60,088 bases of DNA from Clostridia bacterium (lineage in GTDB: Bacteria > Bacillota > Clostridia > TANB77 > UBA1234), in NCBI GenBank assembly GCA_900753975.1, contig CAAEBC010000063.1, forward strand, positions 1-60,088, given 5' to 3'. Below, piece by piece: positions 53,026 to 60,088 of this stretch (within the stretch, counting starts at the first letter, position 1; every line of letters begins with the position of its first letter). A program made the position numbers and the translations under genes. Below the pieces are notes generated by a model that made no database searches, was not told where the DNA came from, and saw only the letters and a program-made list of their open reading frames with translations.

Positions 53026-53757
53026 TCACTTTTGTTTTTTACTGTTTCTTTTTATTAAAAGTTTTTCTATCCATCCTTTATTATATTTAAGTGAAATATA
53101 TCCAATGATACTTATTACTAAAGCACCTATTCCATCTACAATTAAATCTTCCATCGTATCTAAAAGAGCTTCTCTTCCCATAAGCAAAATACCATCTTCC
53201 AAAGCAAATTTCTGCATATTTAGTCCAAGTATTCCATCGGCTGTGTATTCATATATCTCCCAAACAACACCTAAAGTAATAGCAAAATTAAATGCAAAAA
53301 ATGCCACAAAAAACGGTGTCAATTTTACATGTATATTTTCTTCATCATTTAAAAGCGATATAAAAGAAAATCCAAGTGCTGCTATCATACCACCGCTAAA
53401 TGTATGAAGGATTATATCCCAATAAGGAATTATATAATAAAAATTTCTAACCTCACCTAAAAATATCGCACAAAACAAAAATATTACATATAACAAATAT
53501 AAATTAGACGGAATTCTTATTCCTTTTTTCTTTGATATCATGTTAGGGAAAAATAATACAAGTACTCCAAGTAAGCATTGAAAAAGCATTAGTACGTAAT
53601 CACTTCTTGTTCTTGTCATCGTTGTCACTAGAAAATCAGGAAAAGCAATCTTAACTATCAAAAAACCTATAGGTAATATGAAACTCGCAAAAACTATTGC
53701 AGATACAATCTTAATTACTTTCTCTTTTCTCTCTTCTTTGCTTAATTCTTTTTTCAT
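53026..53757 (-). CDS. Multi-pass membrane protein, DUF2238-like (tentative)
   Basis: About six to seven membrane segments. The motifs IIPYWDIILHTFSGGMIAAL, GVVWEIYEYTADGILGLNMQ and EALLDTMEDLIVDGIGALVI (conserved D, H, E and D in membranes) look like DUF2238/YjdF-type proteins. GGAGG precedes the ATG. Single gene; function unknown. Confidence 0.6.
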   Translation of the reverse strand: MKKELSKEERKEKVIKIVSAIVFASFILPIGFLIVKIAFPDFLVTTMTRTRSDYVLMLFQCLLGVLVLFFPNMISKKKGIRIPSNLYLLYVIFLFCAIFLGEVRNFYYIIPYWDIILHTFSGGMIAALGFSFISLLNDEENIHVKLTPFFVAFFAFNFAITLGVVWEIYEYTADGILGLNMQKFALEDGILLMGREALLDTMEDLIVDGIGALVISIIGYISLKYNKGWIEKLLIKRNSKKQK

Positions 53758-53793
53758 AAATGCACCTCCGTTTTATGATAGTATTATAATATT

Positions 53794-53820
53794 AAATAGC
53801 TATCTTGTCATGCATTTTTT
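53794..53820 (+). repeat. Direct repeat left of the DUF1016 cassette (copy of the sigF 3' end)
   Basis: Twenty-seven bases starting AAATAGCTATCTTGTCATGC are identical to 55001-55027, which is the coding end of sigF. Downstream another 15-20 bases are similar with small changes. The two copies bracket the DUF1016 gene. Confidence 0.85.
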
Positions 53821-53899
53821 AACTTTCTTTTCCATATTGTTTTTTCCAAATCTAAAGCTATGCTTTTTTAATTCTGCCGACACCATCGACAAAATTTAA

Positions 53900-54964
53900 T
53901 TATTCGTTAATTTCAATATTTTTCCTTTGTTCTAATTGCCTTTTTGCTTTTTCTATACTATCAATAAGATTTTTCTGTAATATTTCTTTTGGTACATATT
54001 CTGTTAAATATTGTGCTACATGTATTCCACTATTATCTAATTCTAACAATTCTGCCATCATATCATTTTTAGTTGCACATAGTATAATAGCAATTGGTTG
54101 ATTTTCTCCATCTGCTTTTTCGTATTTATCCAACCATTTCAAATAAAGCTCAACTTGACCTTTATATTCTGGTCTAAATTTGTCCAATTTCAATTCAATA
54201 ACAACCAACCTTTTCATTTTTCTGTGATAAAAGAGCAAGTCTATATAATAATCTTCTCCATCTATTGTTATTCTTTTTTGTCTAGCTAAAAATGCAAAAT
54301 CGTTTCCCATTTCTAAAATAAATCTTTCTAATTCACCTAAAATTGCATTTTCCAAATCCTTTTCGCTATATGTGTCTTTTAAATCCAAAAAATCTAAAAT
54401 ATATGGATCTCTAAAAAATAAATTGGTAGTCATTTTGTTTTCTTTGCTTAATAAATGTAAATCATTTATTATCGTTTGCTCCGGTTTTTTTGATATTGCC
54501 GTTCTTTCAAATAAAGCCGAACCTATTCTTTCTCTTAATGTTCTCACACTCCAAAGTTCATTCGCACACATTGTAGCATAAAAATCTCTTTTAAGATTGT
54601 CTTTAATCTGTAATAGTTCTACAAAATGCGACCAACTCAATTTTGCCGACAGTGTCGACAAAATTTCGAAATCTGGGAAATAATCATAAAACTTTAGCAT
54701 TCTAAATATATTTCTTTCCCCATAACCTCTTCCATATTCAATTACTAACTTTTTACTTAATTTCTTTATTACAGATTCTCCATATTCTGCTTTTTTGTTT
54801 CTAAGTACATTTTCCGTTATGTCTTTCCCTATGTTCCAATACAAAAAAGTCATTTCATTGTTTATTTTTACAGCTACATTCCTCTTTGCATTTTCTATCA
54901 GTATAACAATTCTATTATATAACTCATCTATATTAACATTATCTATACTTTTTAATTCGTTCAT
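53900..54964 (-). CDS. DUF1016/YhcG-family PDDEXK nuclease
   Basis: The N-terminal DUF1016_N part (NVAVKINNEMTFLYWNIGKD, KKLSKKLVIEYGRGYGERNI) with the typical LSAKLSWSHFVELLQI is followed by the nuclease domain (FAFLARQKRITIDGEDYYID then LLFYHRKMKRLVVIELKLDK), in which D, E-x-K are the catalytic residues. Length 354 is normal. It is placed alone between yabP-side genes and sigF, in a cassette flanked by 27-bp repeats. Relatives are spread as single-gene accessory islands, sometimes with R-M genes. Confidence 0.92.
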   Translation of the reverse strand: MNELKSIDNVNIDELYNRIVILIENAKRNVAVKINNEMTFLYWNIGKDITENVLRNKKAEYGESVIKKLSKKLVIEYGRGYGERNIFRMLKFYDYFPDFEILSTLSAKLSWSHFVELLQIKDNLKRDFYATMCANELWSVRTLRERIGSALFERTAISKKPEQTIINDLHLLSKENKMTTNLFFRDPYILDFLDLKDTYSEKDLENAILGELERFILEMGNDFAFLARQKRITIDGEDYYIDLLFYHRKMKRLVVIELKLDKFRPEYKGQVELYLKWLDKYEKADGENQPIAIILCATKNDMMAELLELDNSGIHVAQYLTEYVPKEILQKNLIDSIEKAKRQLEQRKNIEINE

Positions 54965-54998
54965 ATTTTTCTCCTTCTAATTATTCTAATTAAACTTG

Positions 54999-55704
54999 CT
55001 AAATAGCTATCTTGTCATGCATTTTTTTAAGAGCTTTCTTTTCTATTCTAGAGACTTGAACTTGAGAAGTTTTTAATATCTTCGCAATCTGAGCTTGCGT
55101 CATCTCTTTATAATACCTAAGAAGTATAATTTCTTTTTCTTTAGTATCTAAAGTTTCTAAAGCTTTATCTATCGTTATATCATTTACGATTTTTTCGTAT
55201 TCATCTTTTGAACTTGCTATTTTGTCTCCGTACTGTATAACCATCATCATCGCCAATATTTTTATCAATTGATTCAATATATGAAGTAGCATCTAAAGCA
55301 AGAAGTACCTCTTCTTTGTTTACTTCTAAAATTTTACTTATCTCTTCTATTGAAAGTTCTATACCTTTTTCTTTTTCATTTTTCTCAATTAATTCCCTTA
55401 CCTTTGCTGAAAGCTCCTTTAAGAACCTACTTACTTTAATTGGTCCGTTATCTCTTATAAACCTTTTTATTTCACCTATTATCATTGGAACTGCATAAGT
55501 TGAAAATTGTGTTTGAAAAGAAAAATCAAAATTTTTAGCAGCCTTTATAAAACCAATACTTCCTATTTGAAACAAATCTTCTAATTCATAATTTCTATTG
55601 TTAAATCTTCGAACAATACTCCAAATTAATCCTGCGTTTTCATCTACTAATAAACCTAAGGCTTCTTTGTCTCCGTTTTGTACACGCTGGATTAATTCAT
55701 TCAT
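54999..55704 (-). CDS. sigF: Forespore sigma factor SigF, interrupted by a +1 frameshift at CGG
   Basis: The zero frame from ATG 55704 contains region 2 (ALGLLVDENAGLIWSIVRRF, NYELEDLFQIGSIGFIKAAK, FDFSFQTQFSTYAVPMIIGE) and region 3 (IKRFIRDNGPIKVSRFLKEL), then reads YTV-CGG and stops after nine codons. Skipping the C of CGG (55228-55230, codon 159) gives YTVGDKIASSKDEYEK and region 4 (LDTKEKEIILLRYYKEMTQA, QIAKILKTSQVQVSRIEKKA) to the stop at 54999: 234 residues, normal SigF. ATG overlaps the spoIIAB stop (ATGA). If the break is real and unsuppressed, SigF would lack its -35-binding region and sporulation would fail. Confidence 0.93.
55001..55027 (+). repeat. Direct repeat right of the DUF1016 cassette (sigF coding end)
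   Basis: The functional copy: it encodes the last residues of SigF (MHDKIAI and stop). See 53794-53820. Confidence 0.85.
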
Positions 55705-56129
55705 ATTATTGGCTCACCTATTTTCTTTTTCATAAATACTTTCGTACCCATTCCTAAAATAGATTCAACTTTAACTTCATCCATAAAGCTTTCCATAATA
55801 GTAAAACCCATTCCACTTCTTTCAAGCTCAGGTTTTGAAGTATATAAAGCTTGTCTTGCCATCTCAACATTTTCGATTCCTTTTCCATAGTCAATAACTT
55901 CTACTTCTATAGTTTTATCATACGTTTTACAATTAATATGTATCACACCATCACCATTTTCATATCCATGAATTATCGAATTGGTGACAGCTTCCGAAAC
56001 TGCAGTCTTTATATCCGCCAGCTCCTCAAAAGTAGGATCTAAACCAGCAGCAAAAGCAGCTACTGTAACCCTTGCAAAAGCTTCGTTTGAAGATTTGCTC
56101 TTTATCTCTAATTTCATTTCATTATCCAT
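55701..56129 (-). CDS. spoIIAB: Anti-sigma F factor SpoIIAB
   Basis: A GHKL kinase that binds SigF and phosphorylates SpoIIAA. The N-box EAVTNSIIHGYENGDG, G1 box VIDYGKGIENVE and G2 ERSGMGFTIMESFMDEV are present; 142 residues, no frameshift, no in-frame CGG. Start overlaps the recoded spoIIAA end by eight bases. Confidence 0.97.
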   Translation of the reverse strand: MDNEMKLEIKSKSSNEAFARVTVAAFAAGLDPTFEELADIKTAVSEAVTNSIIHGYENGDGVIHINCKTYDKTIEVEVIDYGKGIENVEMARQALYTSKPELERSGMGFTIMESFMDEVKVESILGMGTKVFMKKKIGEPII

Positions 56130-56449
56130 TTAACTTTTCCTCCTCTTTCATCGGAATAATTTTGAAAATACCAGACATTAAAAAAATTCTTTTTAAATCA
56201 TCACTTACATTTTTCATTTCAGCACTTCCACCAAGCCTTAAAATCTTTTTGTATCTTCCGAAGAAGCATTCCAATCGCTGAACTATCCATAAAGGTAACC
56301 TTGGAAAAATCAAAGATAACCTTTTGAGGCATAAAATTTTTAATACTGTCATCTGACATTGCAGCAAGCTTTAAAGAAGTATGATGATCAATCTCTTCTT
56401 CAAAAATAATCTCTAGCTCTTTATTTTCATTTTTGTAATTGATAATCAT
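56122..56449 (-). CDS. spoIIAA: Anti-anti-sigma factor SpoIIAA, interrupted by a +1 frameshift at CGG
   Basis: The STAS protein that frees SigF. The zero frame carries VIFDFSKVTFMDSSAIGMLL, including the phosphoacceptor DSS (55-57), then CGG (56258-56260, codon 64) and stops after 13 more codons. Skipping the C gives LLGRYKKILRLGGSAEMKNV and SGIFKIIPMKEEEKLNG, ending at 56122; total 108 residues. The G-R-Y after the break is the family sequence. The recoded frame overlaps spoIIAB by eight bases, as expected for a coupled operon, whereas the zero frame ends about 90 bases short. Confidence 0.93.
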
Positions 56450-56503
56450 ATAATTATTTCCTCCTTTGTATATTTTTATACAAAGTTTATAAAAAATTTT
56501 TTA

Positions 56504-56625
56504 AAAAGTTTATCAAAATTTATACGCCAGCCCAAATTATTTTTTGATTTATCAAAATTTATACACCAGTCAAAAAGTTTTTTAGTTTATCAAGATGATT
56601 TATATACCAGCTAAAAAATTTTTTA
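56504..56625. repeat. Three imperfect tandem copies of a hydrolase gene end
   Basis: About 38-42 bases per unit, built as TTTATCAAAATTTATAC-x-CCAG then an A/T tract. The unit nearest the gene encodes its last residues (NFLAGI and stop); two further copies lie outside it, between the gene and spoIIAA. Confidence 0.75.
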
Positions 56626-57523
56626 TTTCGTTTGATACTCTCACTTTATCTTTAAGAAAAGCTAAACCGTGATTAACACATTCTACTAAAACAATTTTCT
56701 TTTTTGAAATACAATCATTAAAATTTTTTCTAGACATTCTGCTTGGAATAAAATCGTCACTCGTTCCATGAATAAATAAAACAGGTAATTTATTTTTTGA
56801 AAGTGCAGATTTAACACTACACTCATAAATATTAAATTTACCAAAAATGATACAAAATATATTAACGATTGGTAAAAGTAGCTCCGGACTCATGCCGTAT
56901 CTTGATATCATAACTTTAGAAATAATATCTTTAGGAGAGGTAAAGCCACAGTCTGCTACAATTCCTTTCACTTTGCTTGGCAAATTAAATTCGCTTGCAA
57001 GTAAAATAGTAGTTGCACCCATAGAAATACCGTTCAATATAATCTCTTCTATTTCTGGATAATTTTCTGACATATATTCACACCAATAGACACAATCATA
57101 TCTTTCTTTTATTCCAAAAGTTATATACCTTCCCTCACTTCTACCATGCGACCTTTGGTCTACGAGCAGGATATTATAGCCAAGTTCATAATACATTTTA
57201 AATTGAGTTGCAAAATCATTTTCAGCAATAGAACGATAGCCATGAAATAAAATAACCAATTTTTTAGAATCAGCATTATTAAAAAATCTTGCTGCAAGTT
57301 TCAAGCCATCGAAACTTGTTATATATAGCCACGTCATATTATGAGAATTTATATAATTAATTCCATCATTTAACTCATTTAAAAACATTTCTGATTTACT
57401 TCCCGGCTTTACTTTAAGCTTTGTTGCATCAAAAACTTCGCCTCTTACAAATCCCTCATTAAAAAGTTTGGATATTAAAGCTATAAAAAAGATTAGAAAA
57501 ACTGCAATAAGAGTCTGTATCAT
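56600..57523 (-). CDS. Membrane-anchored alpha/beta hydrolase
   Basis: One N-terminal membrane segment (about 3-20) then a serine hydrolase fold: KLVILFHGYRSIAEND (oxyanion loop), ILLVDQRSHGRSEGR, IILNGISMGATTILLASEFN (G-x-S-x-G nucleophile), VLFIHGTSDDFIPSRMS (Asp) and VECVNHGLAF (His). Resembles the YfhR/BEM46-type family; substrate unknown. ATG 57523 follows GGAGG. Confidence 0.88.
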   Translation of the reverse strand: MIQTLIAVFLIFFIALISKLFNEGFVRGEVFDATKLKVKPGSKSEMFLNELNDGINYINSHNMTWLYITSFDGLKLAARFFNNADSKKLVILFHGYRSIAENDFATQFKMYYELGYNILLVDQRSHGRSEGRYITFGIKERYDCVYWCEYMSENYPEIEEIILNGISMGATTILLASEFNLPSKVKGIVADCGFTSPKDIISKVMISRYGMSPELLLPIVNIFCIIFGKFNIYECSVKSALSKNKLPVLFIHGTSDDFIPSRMSRKNFNDCISKKKIVLVECVNHGLAFLKDKVRVSNEIKNFLAGI

Positions 57524-57632
57524 AATTTCCTCCAAGCATAAAAATTTCTATTATATTATGTCCAGACAAACAGAAAATATTTAGATACATTGTAATTTAG
57601 ATTTAATTATTTTGAAAAAAATTTATAGAAAT

Positions 57633-57737
57633 AAATTTGATAAAACTTTTATTAGCAATAGTTTGCTTGCCATTTTATACATGTTTTGTTTCATCTCCGT
57701 CTTGACTAAAATTGCCTCTAAAAGTTTTATCAAATTT
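57633..57737. repeat. Hairpin element, decayed copy 3 (opposite orientation)
   Basis: The outer stem AAATTTGATAAAACTTTTA with TAAAAGTTTTATCAAATTT is intact for 19 bp. Inside, CATCTCCGTCTTGACTAAAA then TTGCCTCTAAAAGT matches the reverse complement of the core of copy 2 with scattered changes; the central stem is lost. It lies between recN and the hydrolase gene. Confidence 0.75.
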
Positions 57738-57764
57738 TTAAATATTATTTTAATACATACTTTA

Positions 57765-59375
57765 TCACGCATGAACTTTTCTTAAAGACATTGCATGCTT
57801 TAGACTTATTTCACAGATATCATTACCGTCTAGTATTCGAGCAATTTCTGTTATCGTTTCATCTTCACTTAATTTTTTAACTAATGTACACGTCTTGTTA
57901 TCTTTCGTAACTTTAGATATAAAATAGTTTGCATCTCCCATAGCTGCAATAACTGGCAAATGTGTTATACATATAAGCTGATGTTTCTTTGAAATTTTCT
58001 TCATTTTCTCAGCAACCATTTTAGCAGCTTGTCCACTAATTCCAGTATCTATTTCGTCAAATATCATTGAGTCAATATTATCATACTCACAAAATACAGT
58101 TTTTAATGCAAGCATAATTCTTGAAATTTCACCACCAGAAGCTATTTTTGAAAGCGGTTTCATATCTTCACCTAAATTTGTAGATATAAGAATTTGCACA
58201 TTATCCACGCCATTTTCTAAAAAGCTTTCACTCTGCTTGAACTCAAATTCAATTTTTGCATTTTTCATTTCTAAATCTTGTAATTCTTTGTTTATTTTCT
58301 TAGAAATTGTAATAGCATATTTTTTTCTAATCTCTGACATCTTAGATGCCAAATTTTTAAGCTCTGTCTCACAATTTTCTATTTTTCTTTTCAAATCACT
58401 TATTATCGCATCAGAATTTTCTAGTTTTTCCAACTCGTTAGAACTTTCTTCTAAATAATCTAAAATCGTTTTAACATCATTACCGTACTTTCTTTTCAAA
58501 TTAGAAATTAAATCAAGTCTTTCTTCAATTTCATTTTGCTCATTTCTATCAAAATCAACATTATTCATGCACTCTAAAGTTTCGCTTGCACTATCTTTTA
58601 ACATATAAAAAGCTTCATTTAAATTTAGTAAAATCTTATCGTATTTATCATCTAAACTAGCTATATTAGAGATTTCATGTACAGCACTGCCTAAATTATC
58701 TATAACTATATCATTCAAACTACAATACGCATTTGAAAGCGAACTTACAATCTTTTCAGAATTAATAATAAGAGTTCTTCTTGCATTTAATTCTTCCTCT
58801 TCGCCCACTTTAAGATCAGCATTTTCAATTTCATTAATTTGATATTTTAATAAATCAATCCTTCTAGTTCTTTCTTTTTCATCCCCAAAATTCGAATTCA
58901 ATTCATTTACTAGTCTCTTATATTCGTGCAAATTATCAAGATACGAAGCCTTAGCATTTGACAATTCTTTGCCAATAAAATTATCTAATAAATCTATGTG
59001 CATAGCTGGATTTAACAAAGATTGATTATCGTGTTGTCCATGAATATCTATAAGTTTTTCGCCCATCTCTTTTAAATTTGCAAGAGTAGTCATCTCACCA
59101 TTTATCTTACAAATATTCCTACCATTCGAAAAAATCTCCCTACTTAAGATAACAGTATCTTCACCTTCAAAAAAACATGCTTCTATTAAAGCAGAATCCT
59201 TTCCAGTTTTTATAAGTTCCTTAGAAATTCTACTACCAGTAACTGCACCTATCGAGCCAATTATAAGACTTTTACCAGCACCAGTTTCACCAGTAAGAAC
59301 ATTAAAACCATCTTCAAAATTTATAACAACATTCTCTATAATTCCAATATTTTTAATATGTAATTGACCAAGCAT
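57765..59375 (-). CDS. recN: DNA repair protein RecN
   Basis: An SMC-like ATPase for double-strand-break repair. N-terminal MLGQLHIKNIGIIENVVINF and Walker A NVLTGETGAGKSLIIGSIGA; DIHGQHDNQSLLNP; central coiled coils; C-terminal signature LSKIASGGEISRIMLALKTV, Walker B DSMIFDEIDTGISG and QLICITHLPVIAAMGD. 536 residues, normal. Confidence 0.97.
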   Translation of the reverse strand: MLGQLHIKNIGIIENVVINFEDGFNVLTGETGAGKSLIIGSIGAVTGSRISKELIKTGKDSALIEACFFEGEDTVILSREIFSNGRNICKINGEMTTLANLKEMGEKLIDIHGQHDNQSLLNPAMHIDLLDNFIGKELSNAKASYLDNLHEYKRLVNELNSNFGDEKERTRRIDLLKYQINEIENADLKVGEEEELNARRTLIINSEKIVSSLSNAYCSLNDIVIDNLGSAVHEISNIASLDDKYDKILLNLNEAFYMLKDSASETLECMNNVDFDRNEQNEIEERLDLISNLKRKYGNDVKTILDYLEESSNELEKLENSDAIISDLKRKIENCETELKNLASKMSEIRKKYAITISKKINKELQDLEMKNAKIEFEFKQSESFLENGVDNVQILISTNLGEDMKPLSKIASGGEISRIMLALKTVFCEYDNIDSMIFDEIDTGISGQAAKMVAEKMKKISKKHQLICITHLPVIAAMGDANYFISKVTKDNKTCTLVKKLSEDETITEIARILDGNDICEISLKHAMSLRKVHA

Positions 59376-59473
59376 AAACTCACCTCACGAAAAAATTATA
59401 CAATATCGAGTTAAAATATGCAAACATTTTTTCGTGCTAACATCAAAAAATTTTTACTATTTTTCGACAAAAA

Positions 59474-59511
59474 ATTAGGTATGCAAAAATCACATTTCGC
59501 ATACCTAAACA
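59474..59511 (-). terminator. Terminator after the 59.5 kb gene
   Basis: TTTAGGTATGC pairs with GCATACCTAA on the minus strand with T residues after it, between the gene end at 59545 and recN. Confidence 0.8.
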
Positions 59512-59544
59512 TTTTATATCTTTACAATCCATTCTCCTTTCTTG

Positions 59545-60088
59545 TTATGGAACTAAAACTACTCTAAATCCAAGATCATTGTTACCATCACCATGATAAC
59601 ATATAAAAGCAAAAATGCCTGATGCTATTCCATTATAAAAGTTTCCACCTCTTACAAAAAATGGGTATCCTCCAAAAGGAAACTTGGATAAATTTCCTCC
59701 CAAAGAAGATGTGCCATTTCCATTAGTAGAAGTTTCAAAAATAGCATCTCCCTTTTTAGAATTGTTATTTACATAGTTCGCATTTGCCATTGCCCCATTA
59801 CTCTCTTTTACCGACGTTTTATCATCTATGTTTGACGAAACATATCTGTTCGCATATTTTCCAACTAAGACTGCCTTATACCTATTCGAGTTTTTACCCT
59901 CATTATCTAAATATGCTGCAACATATTCCTCACTTCCGCCAGCCATATCATATATTCCATATATATTTCCAGTTGTGCTTCCATTTACACCATTTGCTGA
60001 ATCATATGAATAATATGTTTTTGTTGTTTCTGACCCCTCTGTTCCATTGTTGTTTATATTCTTATATGTTATCGTTATACTTCCATCA
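59545..60088 (-). CDS. C-terminal part of a secreted SUMF1/FGE-like protein (5' end outside window)
   Basis: The frame is open from the window edge. GNIYGIYDMAGGSEEYVAAY, FPFGGYPFFVRGGNFYNGIA, SGIFAFICYHGDGNNDLGFR and VVLVP at the end follow the formylglycine-generating-enzyme-like domain pattern (G-N-x-Y-D-x-A-G-x-x-x-E, R-G-G, G-F-R). Related to the C-terminal part of the pilin-like protein at 16856; by analogy the missing start may be a prepilin leader. Catalytic Cys residues of true FGE are not seen, so it is probably a structural or binding domain. Confidence 0.75.
   Translation of the reverse strand, partial: DGSITITYKNINNNGTEGSETTKTYYSYDSANGVNGSTTGNIYGIYDMAGGSEEYVAAYLDNEGKNSNRYKAVLVGKYANRYVSSNIDDKTSVKESNGAMANANYVNNNSKKGDAIFETSTNGNGTSSLGGNLSKFPFGGYPFFVRGGNFYNGIASGIFAFICYHGDGNNDLGFRVVLVP

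Noticed and set aside
56258..56260. A prfB-type frameshift signal
   Set aside because: There is no stop codon at the shift site and no ribosome-site-like AGGAG a few bases upstream at any of the four sites.
16112..56449. The four broken genes as ordinary pseudogenes or sequencing errors
   Set aside because: Random indels would fall in homopolymers and in any sequence; all four here are the same kind of change (a C before GG, in frame as CGG, with Gly restored) and the downstream frames are intact. An artefact cannot be excluded without reads, so it is kept as the main alternative.
1..60088. CRISPR array or prophage
   Set aside because: No regularly spaced repeats, Cas genes, integrase, terminase or structural phage genes were seen on either strand.

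Overview
The window is about 60 kb of low-GC DNA from an endospore-forming member of the Clostridia (Bacillota), probably an uncultured gut-type lineage. This rests on the spoIIAA-spoIIAB-sigF operon, spoVAC/AD/AE, spoIIP, yabP-yabQ-divIC, CIRCE-controlled groESL, a glycyl T-box, GatCAB, PPDK, single-chain GlyRS and strong AT bias. No phage, plasmid or CRISPR array is visible. Most genes are on the minus strand.

Layout. 1-3.8 kb: serine-hydrolase-like exported protein (partial), tsf-rpsB, one hypothetical gene. 4-6 kb: tRNA-Glu followed by a two-gene DUF1828/DUF6978-like cassette that lies between two copies of tRNA-flanking sequence. 6.3-11.4 kb: spoIIP, DivIVA-like protein, ATP-grasp enzyme, large cell-wall amidase. 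11.5-16.1 kb: dodecin-spoVAC-spoVAD and spoVAE, separated by an opposing LytTR/membrane/PP2C block. 16.1-27.8 kb: mntP, pilin-like protein, DUF1540, ligA, ppdK, second ATP-grasp, T-box-glyQS. 27.9-28.5 kb: two small paralogues. 28.6-33.6 kb: rluB, hisS, trhP-DUF218-trmR, tRNA-Thr. 33.6-45.2 kb: TetR/GNAT, TraX-like, AlkD-like, gatCAB, M24 peptidase, prepilin peptidase, YqeG. 45.3-50.7 kb: groESL, a cysteine-rich membrane protein, tRNA-Asn and a 5S gene with its own promoter. 50.9-60 kb: polysaccharide deacetylase, divIC-yabQ-yabP, a DUF1016 nuclease cassette, spoIIA operon, hydrolase, recN and a partial SUMF1-like protein.

Most striking signal. Four conserved genes (mntP, yabQ, sigF, spoIIAA) are each interrupted by a +1 frameshift. 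In all four the break is at an in-frame CGG codon, and skipping only the C restores the family sequence with the next codon, GGN (Gly), at a sensible position. By my manual scan these are the only in-frame CGG codons in the typical low-GC genes here; the other seven lie in four atypical genes of unknown function. This suggests CGG-directed +1 recoding (hungry codon, or a tRNA-Gly reading CGGN), with three of four targets being sporulation genes.

Second striking signal. A dispersed hairpin element (6354-6507, 18536-18719, decayed copy 57633-57737) has an 86-nt conserved core with a covarying inner stem. In the two intact copies the core is wrapped in long, perfect inverted arms whose sequence is unique to each locus. 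Other points: a DUF1016 nuclease gene inserted at the 3' end of sigF with a 27-bp duplication of that end, a protein with three copies of an eight-cysteine module, and a beta-lactamase-fold protein lacking its catalytic serine and tyrosine.
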